DNA of 7,275 nt from Myxococcota bacterium. GTDB lineage: Bacteria > Myxococcota_A > Polyangia > HGW-17. Location of the stretch: contig JAHJLU010000781.1 in assembly GCA_018821745.1 (NCBI GenBank), forward strand, positions 1 to 7,275, in the 5' to 3' direction. Position 1 is the first letter of the stretch. Each line of letters starts with the position of its first letter. The position numbers were made by a program, and so were the translations under genes. The notes beneath the pieces are model-generated. The model made no database searches. It saw nothing but the letters and a program-made list of their open reading frames with translations, and was not told where the DNA came from. Below are positions 6,809-7,275 of this stretch, in pieces.

Positions 6809-7275
6809 TTAGAAATCCGGTGGAGGGGAGATGAGGACCTCCCGCTGATTGGTCCCGTTGGGGGGGGATACAATGCCCTCGAATTGCATGCGCTCCACCA
6901 TGCGGGCGGCGCGATTGTACCCAATCTTGAGTTTTCGCTGCAGGTAGGAGATGGAGGCGATGCGATCCCGGGAGACAATATCCAGGGCCTGATCCCATTT
7001 CGTGTCCAGGGGTTCGTCTTCCATGGCCGTGTCGTCTTCCGTGGAATTTTCGATGATGGTGAGGTCGTAATCGGGTGTGCCCTGCTCGCGAAGGTGCTTG
7101 ACCACTTCCTGGATCTCCGCGGTGGAGACATAGGAACCATGGACGCGGACGGGATCGAGTCCCCTGTTGGAATAGAGCATGTCACCGTTCCCCAGGAGGG
7201 TCTCGGCGCCATGTTTATCGAGGACAACCTTGGAGTCGATCCGGGATGAGACCATGAAGGCGATGCGGGTGGGGA
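6809..7275 (-). CDS. ftsK: DNA translocase FtsK, C-terminal part (cut by right window edge)
   Basis: The last 154 residues of FtsK/SpoIIIE, the septum-linked ATPase that pumps chromosome DNA during division and helps resolve dimers. The fragment opens within the RecA-like motor with PTRIAFMVSSRIDSKVVLD followed by HGAETLLGNGDMLY, a highly typical FtsK signature, then HGSYVSTAEIQEVV. An acidic linker follows (roughly the ENSTEDDTAMEDEP stretch), then the gamma winged-helix domain that reads polar KOPS sequences: WDQALDIVSRDRIASISYLQRKLKIGYNRAARMVERMQFEGIV, with the YNRAARMVERM recognition helix. The gene ends in TAA with a short PPPDF tail. Walker A and B and the N-terminal membrane domain are outside the window. 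The promoter found beyond its 3' end makes cotranscription with the phosphatase possible but not required. Confidence 0.95.
   Translation of the reverse strand, partial: PTRIAFMVSSRIDSKVVLDKHGAETLLGNGDMLYSNRGLDPVRVHGSYVSTAEIQEVVKHLREQGTPDYDLTIIENSTEDDTAMEDEPLDTKWDQALDIVSRDRIASISYLQRKLKIGYNRAARMVERMQFEGIVSPPNGTNQREVLISPPPDF

Overview
The window is a compact bacterial region of moderately high GC, with every supportable gene on the minus strand. Read in the direction of transcription (right to left) the order is: the 3' end of ftsK (cut by the right edge); a 172-bp intergenic region; a membrane-bound RsbU/SpoIIE-type protein phosphatase; a secreted 814-residue TPR protein; a secreted PhnD-like periplasmic binding protein; a short-form ThiC-family radical SAM enzyme; and a possible new gene that starts just beyond thiC and is cut by the left edge. 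No rRNA, tRNA, CRISPR array, insertion sequence or phage gene is visible. No gap between genes exceeds 300 bases.

The organism is Gram-negative by inference: two proteins carry cleavable Sec signal peptides, and one is a binding protein of the periplasmic type with no lipobox. The phosphatase active-site style (GGDWWYHY), the ~425-residue ThiC and the FtsK C-terminus fit the old Deltaproteobacteria (Desulfobacterota, Myxococcota, Bdellovibrionota) best as I recall those families, but the phylum cannot be fixed from this window.

The phosphatase, TPR and PhnD-like genes have gaps of only 36 and 15 bp and share one good sigma70-like promoter before the phosphatase (-35 at 6677-6682, -10 at 6654-6659, 17-bp spacer). 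They probably form one operon. The combination is unusual: an inner-membrane phosphatase with a ~210-residue extracytoplasmic sensor region, a periplasmic TPR scaffold, and a binding protein with no permease or ATPase beside it. The most interesting hypothesis here is that the binding protein and TPR protein sense or present an envelope signal to the phosphatase, which would then act on a cytoplasmic partner-switching pathway encoded elsewhere. This is inference from gene order and domain content only.

ThiC (178-1455) lies 87 bp downstream and appears to have its own weak promoter. No TPP riboswitch fits its leader. Its [4Fe-4S] cysteines are spaced CX2CX3C. From sequence alone, phosphomethylpyrimidine synthase (thiamin) is the default call, but the paralogous 5-hydroxybenzimidazole synthase BzaF (anaerobic B12 lower ligand) is not excluded.

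Several long plus-strand reading frames exist opposite these genes. They are explained by scarcity of TTA, CTA and TCA codons in the real genes and are not annotated.
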